DNA of 64,000 bases from Woeseiaceae bacterium (GCA_028279985.1 JANQMR010000007.1:1-64000), one strand, 5' to 3'. Positions 34,360 through 41,393 are shown, counted from the stretch's first letter. Program-made: numbers and translations. The notes: a model not told the origin generated them from the letters alone.

Positions 34360-35002
34360 ACCGAAACACCCCGTCCTTTACCCATGCCGCCTCCCCTTGC
34401 TGAAATTGGGGACTGAATTGTCCTTGCACAGGTGCATCGAACATACTTTTTAGTACCGAAACCAGATTCAGGTTTATCTCGGTATCCACCTCTGTCGATT
34501 CACGAATAGGTCCCCAGTAGCTAGGCACGAACTCACTCCAACCCAAACATGGCGTGTGATAACACTGCCCTTTCTTCAGACGCCGCTCAAACATAGCCTG
34601 CAGTGCATGGCAGGGGTTATCACCAAAGCGCAACGGTTGGTCTGCGCCGTTTTCAATGCGTGCATATAAGCGATAGCAGGGTTCAACAATAGCCAGTGCC
34701 GCAAGCTGATGATTGGCTTTTCTGTTAATCAGACTAGTCTCGCGCAGGGGCCCGCCGTAATTGGTCATATACTGCTGAAACTGAATGCTACCAGCTCTTG
34801 CGGAGTTATTAGCTTTGCACAGCTCAACGCGGATCGGGTTTATCCAAGCACGGCCGTCTTTAAAGAACGCTATGGCTTCGAACAAACCTTTTGCCGCAGA
34901 CCAGGTTGGTACCGGGTAAGACGTCGGACTAGACCCAGTGTCTGGCCGCGACCACATGGCTAAGTGACCCGCGACCTCCATGTTTACTTCATAGGTTTTC
35001 AT
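34352..35002 (-). CDS. cas5: crRNA-processing protein Cas5c (Cas5d)
   Basis: The 216-residue product has the Cas5c features GHLAMWSRPDT, PTWSAAKGLFEAI, GGPLRETSLI and the C-terminal PCLGWSEFVPSYWGP. In type I-C there is no Cas6; Cas5c cuts the precursor crRNA in the repeat stem and then caps the 5' handle. It is the first gene of the cas operon, with GGAGG at a 9-base spacing before ATG 35002. Confidence 0.95.
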   Translation of the reverse strand: MKTYEVNMEVAGHLAMWSRPDTGSSPTSYPVPTWSAAKGLFEAIAFFKDGRAWINPIRVELCKANNSARAGSIQFQQYMTNYGGPLRETSLINRKANHQLAALAIVEPCYRLYARIENGADQPLRFGDNPCHALQAMFERRLKKGQCYHTPCLGWSEFVPSYWGPIRESTEVDTEINLNLVSVLKSMFDAPVQGQFSPQFQQGEAAWVKDGVFRYA

Positions 35003-35034
35003 ACGATTGTGCCTCCAAACGAACCAGAAGGTAT

Positions 35035-35055
35035 GTGTATATATTCACTATACAC
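35035..35055. promoter_or_regulatory. Palindrome in the probable cas operon promoter
   Basis: GTGTATA and TATACAC form perfect 7-base arms around 7 bases, 33 bases upstream of cas5. The TATA-rich arms could be part of the promoter itself, or an operator for a cas regulator. No cas-specific regulator gene is seen nearby. Confidence 0.45.
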
Positions 35056-35199
35056 CTCAAAAACCAACAAAGTCCTGTCCTGTTTTCTTGTATAGCAAAA
35101 CCCTCAGAGGCGACATTGCCAATTCGTATCGAACGACATGATCCAACAGAATGGGCCAGTGAAAACTGGCATTTGTGAATGACGAAGTGTTCCAAATCC

Positions 35200-35445
35200 G
35201 GCGGCTTGCTCATTGGTAATGCCGTGTACGGCCCACGCTTCTTCTGTAATGGCTCGCGTCAGCCGTATTCAAACTCGGGGGATTGAGCGATTCTCTCGCC
35301 TCTGACTGCCGCTATACTCAGCGCAACGATATCGGGCAGACCATTTTCGTCAGGGAGCCCGGTGGTTTCGGTATCGAGGACTAGTGTAGTCGTCGGGAAG
35401 TCCGGTGAAGACCCACAGCAGCTCGTCGTGCATGGCCACTACCTC
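35200..35445 (-). repeat. Third copy of the MHDELLW module, interrupted by an insert
   Basis: On the minus strand 35445-35403 (AGGAGGTAGTGGCCATGC and onward) and 35218-35200 (TACCAATGAGCAAGCCGCC) match the module found at 24390-24460 and 40297-40363. In those copies the two parts are contiguous. Here 184 bases (35219-35402) lie between them and contain a piece of an exonuclease gene. Confidence 0.75.
35259..35405 (-). pseudogene. Fragment of a DnaQ-like 3'-5' exonuclease
   Basis: The minus strand reads PDFPTTTLVLDTETTGLPDE and continues to GERIAQSPEFEYG before TGA 35261-35259. LDTETTGL is the ExoI motif of DEDD-family exonucleases with both metal-binding acidic residues, and the following DIVALSIAAV fits the second strand. 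Only 48 codons are present, so the ExoII and ExoIII motifs are missing. No start codon is in frame at its beginning. Confidence 0.65.
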
Positions 35446-36131
35446 CTGTCACTACCGCCTAGGGATTCGACTTCGACAACCGCCCCCTGCTCATAGTGGT
35501 AACGCAGATAACGCCAGTGGACCGTATCGGAAAGTACCTTTGCCCGCATCACCCCGTAGCACTCCCCTTTCGCCCTGACACTGCTGTAGTGGACGCCGTA
35601 ACTTTTGGCGTCGCGTAAGCTGTGACCGAGTTGCTGAGCTTCGTCGTAGTCATCGGGATGATAAATAGCATGCCCGGTTAGTTGTCGCAGGTCATGCAAG
35701 GTGGCGGGGCCAAGTTGCGCACGTATCACGCGCATTTCCTGGGTAGTTTTATCGATTCTGGATTCCCGAAGGAAGCGCGCACGCTGGAAGGACGATTCGG
35801 CGACAGCCACCGCCTCGTCGGCAGTGCAGTAATAGATGCCGAAATCCCGATTGAAGCGGCCGCCGCGGCCATCTACCGGTGGGTGGGTGAAGGCTGCCAT
35901 GATCCAGGACGCGCCATCGCCGTATACCCGGTCTTCCGGAGGAACCAACCGAATATCGCCGACTTCGTCCCGCAGCCTGGGGTTGGTCAGCAACTCGACG
36001 GCATGGAGCAGGTCCCAATCTTCGGGGCTGGCAACGCGCTCAAACAGGCTGATCTGCGGATAGCGCGACAGTATGACCCGGTAGACGAGTTCGTTGACTT
36101 CACTGCTTGGCAGGAGATCGATATCGATCAC
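35439..36131 (-). CDS. RES-domain toxin of an Xre-RES toxin-antitoxin pair
   Basis: The 230-residue product has the RES features: YR near the N-terminus (NELVYRVILSRYP), GGRFN (in DGRGGRFNRDFGIYYC) and a later conserved serine-glutamate segment (AEVA-type, here ADEAVAVAESSF). RES toxins such as those of Xre-RES systems degrade or ADP-ribosylate around NAD+, stopping growth. I choose GTG 36131, which overlaps the antitoxin stop as GTGA; the much longer frame upstream is antitoxin sequence out of phase. Its last codons and stop run into the repeated module at 35.4 kb, so the C-terminus may have been altered by that junction. Confidence 0.85.
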   Translation of the reverse strand: MIDIDLLPSSEVNELVYRVILSRYPQISLFERVASPEDWDLLHAVELLTNPRLRDEVGDIRLVPPEDRVYGDGASWIMAAFTHPPVDGRGGRFNRDFGIYYCTADEAVAVAESSFQRARFLRESRIDKTTQEMRVIRAQLGPATLHDLRQLTGHAIYHPDDYDEAQQLGHSLRDAKSYGVHYSSVRAKGECYGVMRAKVLSDTVHWRYLRYHYEQGAVVEVESLGGSDRR

Positions 36132-36529
36132 CAACCACCCCGCTCTGCGTCGAGGAAGTTCCTGACCACGGCCAAGTCCACTACCTGCCCGGCCAATAAC
36201 CGATCCAACGGTGCCGTACCGTTGAATAGTGGATTGTCGTTTGGTGTAGACAGCCACTGATCGGCCAGCGCCTGATCGGGCAACAGGATCTGCAGTGATT
36301 TGTAGATACCCAGAATATAGCTGGCCCGTTCCAACATATCCCGAGTCAACCTGGCCTTCTCCGGCCGGTTCTTCCAGTTGTAGAGGGTTTTCTCGTTGCC
36401 GAGCCCCAACAGGGTCATCTGCTGGGCACCGGTCAAGCGCCATTGGTTGAAGATATTGAAAATCGCCGGCAGCAATGAACCGATAATACCGGCATCAGGT
36501 TGCAGTAGTTGTTCGGCTTGAGCGGTCAT
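36128..36529 (-). CDS. Xre/MbcA/ParS-type antitoxin (DUF2384)
   Basis: The 133-residue product has an N-terminal helix-turn-helix (LTGAQQMTLLGLGNEKTLYNWK, in part) and the C-terminal antitoxin-binding domain ending PNDNPLFNGTAPLDRLLAGQ, typical of the Xre partner of RES toxins. ATG 36529 has AGGAGG 6-7 bases upstream; the longer frame would run across the operators. It comes before the toxin and overlaps it by 4 bases. It should repress the operon through the two palindromes upstream. Confidence 0.88.
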   Translation of the reverse strand: MTAQAEQLLQPDAGIIGSLLPAIFNIFNQWRLTGAQQMTLLGLGNEKTLYNWKNRPEKARLTRDMLERASYILGIYKSLQILLPDQALADQWLSTPNDNPLFNGTAPLDRLLAGQVVDLAVVRNFLDAERGGW

Positions 36530-36542
36530 GCTTACCTCCTCT

Positions 36543-36594
36543 ACTGTACTATTACAGTCTTTCGGCATAGCCTAGCAGACTGTACTGTTACAGT
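36543..36594 (-). promoter_or_regulatory. Twin operators of the Xre-RES operon
   Basis: Two near-identical palindromes, ACTGTA-CTAT-TACAGT (36543-36558) and ACTGTA-CTGT-TACAGT (36579-36594), lie 36 bases apart centre to centre, directly upstream of the antitoxin's ribosome site. Paired sites on a similar helical face (about 3.4 turns) suit cooperative binding by the Xre antitoxin. Confidence 0.8.
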
Positions 36595-36684
36595 AAAGCG
36601 CATCAGAGGCATTTCCTGACAGTGTACGTCGCGCCAATTTTCCGGGCACGGCGATCCTTGTACTGTTGGAGCATCTTTTCTTAT

Positions 36685-36696
36685 CATCATATGATG
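36685..36696. promoter_or_regulatory. Palindromic vapBC operator
   Basis: CATCATATGATG is a perfect 12-base palindrome within TTATCATCATATGATGTCAT, 37 bases upstream of vapB. A related half site (TTATGATGAG) stands at 36711-36720. VapB-VapC complexes typically bind such repeats to repress their own operon. Confidence 0.6.
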
Positions 36697-36732
36697 TCAT
36701 TTTTAATGCCTTATGATGAGAGAGAGTACTTA

Positions 36733-36933
36733 ATGAGAACTACACTGAATATCGATGATCAATTACTGGCAGAGGCCCAGCGGCTTACCGGGGTGAGCGA
36801 AAAAGTTGCACTCGTTCGAGAAGGGCTACGCGCCCTGATTGAGCGGGAAAGTGCGCGCCGGTTGGCACGGCTAGGGGGAAGCGAGCCTCATCTGAAACCG
36901 GTACCTCGTCGTCAGTCCGAACCATCAAAATGA
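36733..36933 (+). CDS. vapB: VapB-type antitoxin (DUF2191 family)
   Basis: The 66-residue product begins MRTTLNIDDQLLAEAQRLTG, the ribbon-helix-helix start of DUF2191 VapB antitoxins, followed by KVALVREGLRALIERE. The C-terminal tail (after LARLGG) would wrap around the toxin. ATG 36733 is chosen because the family begins there. It overlaps vapC by 4 bases. Confidence 0.9.
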   Translation: MRTTLNIDDQLLAEAQRLTGVSEKVALVREGLRALIERESARRLARLGGSEPHLKPVPRRQSEPSK

Positions 36934-37292
36934 TCTTGGTCGATACTTCGATCTGGATCGACCATCTACGCTCCGGAGATATCCGGCTTGTTGAGTTGCT
37001 TGATGGCAACCAAGTGTTGGTGCACCCCTTTGTCATTGGTGAACTGGCATGCGGATATTTGAGCAATCGCGATGAAATAATCGGATTACTCAACGATCTT
37101 CCGTTATCGCCTGTCGCATCTACGGCAGAGGCGCTGCACTTTATCGAACATAATAAACTGATGGGACTAGGTGTCGGATATATAGACATCCATCTACTAG
37201 CCGCAACCGCTTTAGCAGGAGATACCCTGCTCTGGACAGGTGACAAGCGGCTTAAGAAAGTTGCAGGCAAGATGAAACTGGCGCTCGATTAG
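36930..37292 (+). CDS. vapC: VapC-type PIN-domain ribonuclease toxin
   Basis: The 120-residue product is a complete PIN domain: the first acidic residue in MILVDTSIWIDHLR, the central glutamate in IGELACG, then the aspartates in GYIDIHLLAA and WTGDKRLKK. Such toxins usually cut initiator tRNA or rRNA. It is coupled to vapB by an ATGA overlap. A deleted second copy lies at 40.5 kb. Confidence 0.93.
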   Translation: MILVDTSIWIDHLRSGDIRLVELLDGNQVLVHPFVIGELACGYLSNRDEIIGLLNDLPLSPVASTAEALHFIEHNKLMGLGVGYIDIHLLAATALAGDTLLWTGDKRLKKVAGKMKLALD

Positions 37293-37339
37293 ATGCCTGC
37301 GGTTGCCAGCCAGTGCCTGTCATTACCTGTGAGTGCCAA

Positions 37340-37624
37340 TCACTCCCACTCGATAGTCGCCGGTGGCTTACCGGAAATGTCGTAAGTCACGCGGGAAATA
37401 CCGTCCACCTCGTTGATGATGCGCAGGCTGACCCGTTCGAGAAACTCGTACGGCAAGCGCGCCCAGCGGGCGGTCATGAAATCGATGGTCTCGACGGCGC
37501 GCAAGGCGATCACGAACTCGTAACGCCGTCCGTCGCCCATGACGCCGACCGAACGCACCGGCAGAAACACGGCGAAAGCCTGGCTGACGGCATCGTAGAG
37601 ATCGTGTTTCCTGAGCTCCTCGAT
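37340..37624 (-). pseudogene. Displaced 3' end of guaA (94 codons)
   Basis: This segment encodes [20 protein letters not shown] through the C-terminal IEWE of GMP synthase, identical in protein to the last 94 residues of the complete guaA at 41549. By eye about nine of 285 bases differ, and those I checked are silent. It has no start. A second guaA 3' end, in the same orientation as the intact gene, is the pattern left when an element integrates at the guaA 3' end and brings its own copy of that end. Confidence 0.92.
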
Positions 37625-37864
37625 ATCTTCACCAAAAATGGCCCGATAAGCAAAACCGAAACTGATTCGATACTGCGAATTGCCGTAGCCCTACCCGCGC
37701 GGACGATGGTTAGGAGCCGAGTTCGCCTTCTTGATGATACGCATGGCGAGATCGCAGATCTGGCCTTGGAGTGTTTCCCGCGCGCCTGCGGCGATAGACC
37801 CTTAATACATAGTATTACGAAAAGTGGTAAGCGCTCGCTGCTAGAAAATTATCAGGAGAAACGA
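37625..37864. other. Spacer beyond the guaA fragment
   Basis: These 240 bases lie at the inner edge of the guaA fragment. I find no integrase or recognisable gene. The minus strand has a short open stretch (LQGQICDLAMRIIKKAN) of unknown origin, perhaps the end of a lost gene. Confidence 0.35.
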
Positions 37865-38497
37865 TTAGTAGGCGACGTCAAGTTGGTCTGAGTTGATGAC
37901 CTTCAGAACGAAATTCTCGAGTAGATCTGCGATTGCCTTTGTGGAGGCCGCAGCGAGTGCTTCAGCTCCTTTGTCACACCCACCCTCCGCGTTGCTGTGA
38001 GCGCTGCCAGCTACCATTGTGCGAAGGATTTCGTTTTGATTACCATCGAAAACTTGAATTCGCCCGGAGATTGTTACGTTGCCTTGCGCAGTACCCGACC
38101 AGAACCCCGAGGCATAGCTAAAAACGGGCTCAAACTCCCGAATATCAAACCGGAACAGGTACTGTGGAGTCGATGAATCGACTGCTGGCATCGACCCTTG
38201 TTGCTCGTAGCTGGCGAATGCAGAATCCATAACTATACCCAGCGAAGACTTCAGCGCAGACCCTATGTCGACTGGATAGTTGTGTGCGGTACAGGTCCAG
38301 CCAGGTTTCTTCGCGTCTTCGGCCACGATCTGAGAATCGAAATTGGTTATCACTACAGCATGTGCATCCCGTACTCGATCGACGCGAATCTCAGAGGCTG
38401 GAACTGAAGTCTGAATTGCTACTGCCTGGTACGTGCATCCGCTTGAGATAACAACCAATATGGTGATGCCTAGGAATATCGTTATCGCGCTTCTCAT
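37865..38497 (-). CDS. Hypothetical outer-membrane-type lipoprotein
   Basis: The 210-residue product has a lipoprotein signal with lipobox VISSGC (cysteine 21). The mature part has two further cysteines (WTCTAHN and GGCDKGAE) and alternating beta-like segments (QYLFRFDIREFEPVF, GNVTISGRIQVFDG). It resembles small lipoproteins that assemble with envelope complexes, such as YajG-like proteins, but I cannot assign it. Its ATG overlaps the stop of the dead S24 repressor (TAATG), so the two were once one operon. Confidence 0.75.
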   Translation of the reverse strand: MRSAITIFLGITILVVISSGCTYQAVAIQTSVPASEIRVDRVRDAHAVVITNFDSQIVAEDAKKPGWTCTAHNYPVDIGSALKSSLGIVMDSAFASYEQQGSMPAVDSSTPQYLFRFDIREFEPVFSYASGFWSGTAQGNVTISGRIQVFDGNQNEILRTMVAGSAHSNAEGGCDKGAEALAAASTKAIADLLENFVLKVINSDQLDVAY

Positions 38498-39138
38498 TAT
38501 CTTGCCCCATGTAGTTTTTCATTGAAATAGGCTTGGACCGCCGTCCCACAATACTTGGCCTCGTCGTTAGGCTCGATAACGGCGTAGCAAGGATTAAGCG
38601 GCTTCAGCCAGAGCTTAGAGCCGTCAGTTTCCAGCTGCTTAAACATTGCTGCACCTTCGGGTTCAAGTCAATACACAACTCGCATGCCCGGCATTCCTGG
38701 AAGCAACGGATCAACAATAATGATTGCGCCTTGCGCGTAGGAAGGAGCGCTGGATGGATTAACCATGGCGTCACCGTGAACTATCAGTGCATACGCGCTG
38801 CGACTGGCTGGTTCTGTGGTGTATGCAAGGCCCTCTTCTTCTGCCATATCTTGAAATTCAGTAAACTCTTTCCATTGCCCGGCCTGAATATACGAGATAA
38901 CAGGAACAGTTCGCCGGACAGCCGGACCCGGTGATGTGTTGCTATTCTCACCAATCAGCTCGGCAACGCTCATTCCACCAAGCTTTGCGATCTCGGATAG
39001 CTTTCGAGGTTGAACCGTTTCGTCCCGCTCAACCTTTGAAACCCAGCTCTGGGATAGCCCCAGCATCTTGCCGAAGCGCTACTGGCTTAAACCGAGTGTC
39101 GTTCGAACACACCGAACATTGACAGCAAGCACGCCCAT
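38497..39138 (-). pseudogene. XRE-S24 repressor with two in-frame stops and a lost catalytic serine
   Basis: One continuous 213-codon frame runs from ATG 39138 to TAA 38499-38497 but is broken by TAG at codon 20 (39081-39079) and TGA at codon 157 (38670-38668). Ignoring the stops, it is a normal-length phage-type repressor: HTH (MLGLSQSWVSKVERDE), then an S24 peptidase ending FKQLETDGSKLWLKPLNP. The usual GDSM of the peptidase reads GDAM, so the nucleophilic serine is also lost. CAG-to-TAG and CGA-to-TGA are simple transitions. A truncated protein from ATG 39066 could still be made but lacks part of the HTH. Confidence 0.85.
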
Positions 39139-39221
39139 TAACTTCGGACTGTTTGTCAGCCATGGCAACCGCTATTTCTCTCCAAGTAACGATGTTACTA
39201 CTTCAGGTAGTAGGATCATAA

Positions 39222-39494
39222 TCACTGTACAAAAATCAGATTTATTTTGATACTGCTCATCACGATCGAAAGATCTACAAAGTAGAGTGCGCCGTTCGTT
39301 ACATCACGGATAAAAAAGGCATCGCCCTGCTCGGGCGCCATCCAGCCCCTGCTTCCGAAGGCCTGAGAGTAGCCAAACTCTGCAATATCCGTTGTGCTGC
39401 TGCTACAGCCATCGCAGGCGATGGTCATGTAGTTGCCGGCAATGGCTATTGACGTGGCGAGAAGTAGTCCAATCAGCGTTTTTCTAACTGTCAT
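39222..39494 (-). CDS. Hypothetical small secreted protein (90 residues)
   Basis: The product starts MTVRKTLIGLLLATSIAIAG, a clear signal peptide, followed by a cysteine pair (ACDGC) and a serine-threonine stretch. No family is recognised. It overlaps the end of the 270-residue membrane-protein gene by 11 bases and is the last gene of that small operon. Only its beginning survives in the duplicate module at 23.5 kb. Confidence 0.6.
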   Translation of the reverse strand: MTVRKTLIGLLLATSIAIAGNYMTIACDGCSSSTTDIAEFGYSQAFGSRGWMAPEQGDAFFIRDVTNGALYFVDLSIVMSSIKINLIFVQ

Positions 39495-40296
39495 TTAGCG
39501 CCTCCCTAATCGTTGATCTACCGGTTACTTCGGTCTCTATATTCGCCATGTCTGCAAGGATTGCCGATGCCTCACTCTCGAGACGGGCGAAGTCTTCGTA
39601 CCCTACATCCTCAAGCAGCGTCCGATAAGAAGGAGTACTCAGAACCGCATCCCCCAAAACCTCACCAATGCGACCCATTACGTACTGTTGCTCCAAGCTC
39701 GATATCGAGTAGACGAGGTTTCCATCTTCATCCAGATGTTGCACGCTCGAGAAATGCGCATTCGCTGCGTTGTGCAATGGACGAAACTCCGTTGCGCTAT
39801 TCAGGGCGATGGCGCGATACAACAACGTCATGCCTTCTTCGATCTTTTTTTCATCGAGATACCAAAGCCCAAGCACTTCGGCGGCAATCGAGTCGCCATA
39901 GGCCATGTCGACGAGCGCTTCTTGCGGATAGGTGGTGTATGGGTGCCGGGCTTCCGGCGAAGATTTAGTATCGCATTTTATGGCTTCGATCAGGTTTCCG
40001 TCTCCGTCAGGCACCATATACGTTATGAAATTGCATTTCGCATCGGCCCCATCAGCCGGGTCCCCACTCATGAGCTGTAACACAGTCAGCTCGGAAGCCT
40101 GCTGATCGCCGGCGTTTGTTTCGAAAGGAGCCGGGGCAGATACCAAACCTTCAAGTGGAACCGGCGCGGGTGCCGGATCTTCGACAGGGGCTGGCGTGGG
40201 TACCAGATCGGATACCGTGTCGGCGGGCTTGTAGATGACGAACATCGCGAGTGCAAGCACGATGCCGATCGCTACTATTGTGTACGGCAGCCTCAT
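39484..40296 (-). CDS. Uncharacterised proline-rich single-pass membrane protein (intact copy)
   Basis: The 270-residue product has an N-terminal membrane anchor (YTIVAIGIVLALAMFVIY), a Pro-Ala-Val-rich linker (about 28-62) and a periplasmic or extracellular domain. Residues about 115-170 (ALVDMAYGDSIAAEVLGLWY, then EEGMTLLYRAIALN) look like Sel1/TPR-type helical repeats, which usually mediate protein contacts. No family is recognised with confidence. It is coupled by ATGA to the remnant of the 78-residue gene and overlaps the secreted-protein gene by 11 bases. The duplicate at 23573-24390 is frameshifted. Confidence 0.75.
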   Translation of the reverse strand: MRLPYTIVAIGIVLALAMFVIYKPADTVSDLVPTPAPVEDPAPAPVPLEGLVSAPAPFETNAGDQQASELTVLQLMSGDPADGADAKCNFITYMVPDGDGNLIEAIKCDTKSSPEARHPYTTYPQEALVDMAYGDSIAAEVLGLWYLDEKKIEEGMTLLYRAIALNSATEFRPLHNAANAHFSSVQHLDEDGNLVYSISSLEQQYVMGRIGEVLGDAVLSTPSYRTLLEDVGYEDFARLESEASAILADMANIETEVTGRSTIREALNDS

Positions 40297-40377
40297 GCGG
40301 CGGCTTGCTCATTGGTAGTGGTGAAGACACACAGCAACTGGTCGTGCATGACCATTACCTCCCTCAGCACGGCGTCG
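40297..40377 (-). pseudogene. Truncated copy of the 78-residue gene (VLREV..MHD module)
   Basis: The frame ending at TGA just inside the membrane-protein start reads HDAVLREVMVMHDQLLCVFT and on, matching the C-terminal 28 or so residues of the gene at 24387-24623. Upstream of GACGCCGTG the similarity stops abruptly at 40377, so the front of the gene is missing. Confidence 0.65.
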
Positions 40378-40500
40378 TGCCGTGAAAAATACCATGCTCA
40401 AGAAGGTTGCTAATTGTCACCGAAGTAACAAACCTCAAATGGCCAGTCGGCAAGCTCTGTCAGCATTCTCCGTAAATCAAATGAAATCAAATGTTTTTCA

Positions 40501-40603
40501 ACGGCGATCCTTGTACTGTTGGCGCATCTGTTGCATCCACGGCAGAGGCTCTGCACTTTATCGAACACAATAAACTGATGGGACTAGGTATCGGATATTC
40601 GGA
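40501..40603 (+). pseudogene. Scar of a second vapBC locus with internal deletion
   Basis: Bases 40501-40529 match 36648-36676, the DNA just upstream of the vapBC operator. Bases 40530-40603 match 37116-37189 inside vapC, encoding STAEALHFIEHNKLMGLG. The operator, vapB and the first half of vapC (about 440 bases) are missing between the two parts, and the end of vapC has diverged. This is a deleted second copy of the locus. Confidence 0.85.
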
Positions 40604-40670
40604 CACTACTTCACGAGGATATCCAGGTTGATGAAGTTGGCCAAATATCAGTGTAGCTAAAAATTGTTGC

Positions 40671-40693
40671 GCTAGTCCCATTTTGGGACTAGC
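40671..40693. promoter_or_regulatory. Palindromic higBA operator
   Basis: GCTAGTCCC and GGGACTAGC form perfect 9-base arms around ATTTT, ending 11 bases before the higB start. A hairpin terminator for upstream transcripts is possible, but the place at the start of a toxin-antitoxin operon favours a binding site for the HigA repressor. Confidence 0.65.
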
Positions 40694-40704
40694 ATATCAG
40701 GTAC

Positions 40705-41007
40705 ATGAGAATCATCGCACTGTCGACCCTGAAAGCCTTCTGGGAAGAGAACCCGGAATATCAGGATGTAAAGGAGCCAACTTTGGCCTGGTACCGTCGT
40801 GCCTTGCAGGCCGACTGGAGTTCGCCTGCCGAGGTAAAACAGGACTTCGGAAATGCCAGCATTCTTAAAGATGGCCGAGTGGCGTTCAACATTGCAGGGA
40901 ACAAGTATCGACTTGTTGTGTGGATCAACTATGCCTACCGGGTTGTCTACATCCGCTTTATTGGCACTCATGTGCAGTACGACAAGATTGATGTGCAAAC
41001 CATTTAG
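40705..41007 (+). CDS. higB: HigB-type mRNA interferase toxin
   Basis: The 100-residue product matches the HigB_toxin family (PF09907-type, RelE fold): LKAFWEENPEYQDVKEPTLAW near the start (in part), then RVAFNIAGNKYRLVVWINY and RVVYIRFIGTHVQYDKID. Such toxins cut mRNA on the ribosome. The toxin gene comes first, as is normal for higBA. A GAGG-like site is lacking; the ATG is close behind the operator. Confidence 0.92.
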   Translation: MRIIALSTLKAFWEENPEYQDVKEPTLAWYRRALQADWSSPAEVKQDFGNASILKDGRVAFNIAGNKYRLVVWINYAYRVVYIRFIGTHVQYDKIDVQTI

Positions 41008-41024
41008 CTGCGGGAGGATTAACC

Positions 41025-41393
41025 ATGGACATCAAACCGATTAAAACTGATGCCGACTACCGAGCGGCATTAAATGAAGTTGAAAGCCTGATGATGGCTG
41101 AGCCAGACACTCCGGAAGGCGAGAAGCTGGATGTCATGGTCACGCTTATTGAGGCTTATGAAGCCAGGCATTTCCCGATGGATTTGCCCGACCCTGTTGA
41201 GGCAATCAAGTTCGAGATGGAACGCAAGGGCTTAACCGTAAAAGACCTTGAACCAATGATCGGCAAAAGTAATCGCGTTTACGAGATCCTAAACCACAAG
41301 CGCTCGCTGACTTTGAAGATGATCTGGAAGCTCCACGAAGGATTGGGTATTCCGGCTGAGTCGCTGATCAAACCACCTCAAACTCATGCCTGA
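41025..41393 (+). CDS. higA: HigA-type antitoxin, XRE family
   Basis: The 122-residue product has an N-terminal toxin-binding part (ADYRAALNEVESLMMAEPDTP) and a C-terminal HTH (KGLTVKDLEPMIGKSNRVYEIL). It neutralises HigB and should repress the operon at the palindrome 40671-40693. It starts 17 bases after higB with a GGGAGG ribosome site. Confidence 0.92.
   Translation: MDIKPIKTDADYRAALNEVESLMMAEPDTPEGEKLDVMVTLIEAYEARHFPMDLPDPVEAIKFEMERKGLTVKDLEPMIGKSNRVYEILNHKRSLTLKMIWKLHEGLGIPAESLIKPPQTHA

Larger units (their letters stand above)
39430..40377 (-). repeat. Copy 2 of the duplicated 0.95-kb module (partner 23523-24471)
   Basis: Same orientation as copy 1. It contains the intact membrane-protein gene, the first part of the intact secreted-protein gene, and the truncated end of the short upstream gene. 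The two copies are about 15.9 kb apart and bracket the CRISPR-Cas genes, two toxin-antitoxin pairs and the guaA fragment. Confidence 0.9.

Noticed and set aside
37313..37891. 192-codon plus-strand frame covering the guaA fragment
   Set aside because: It is antisense to the guaA coding sequence and is explained by the duplication.
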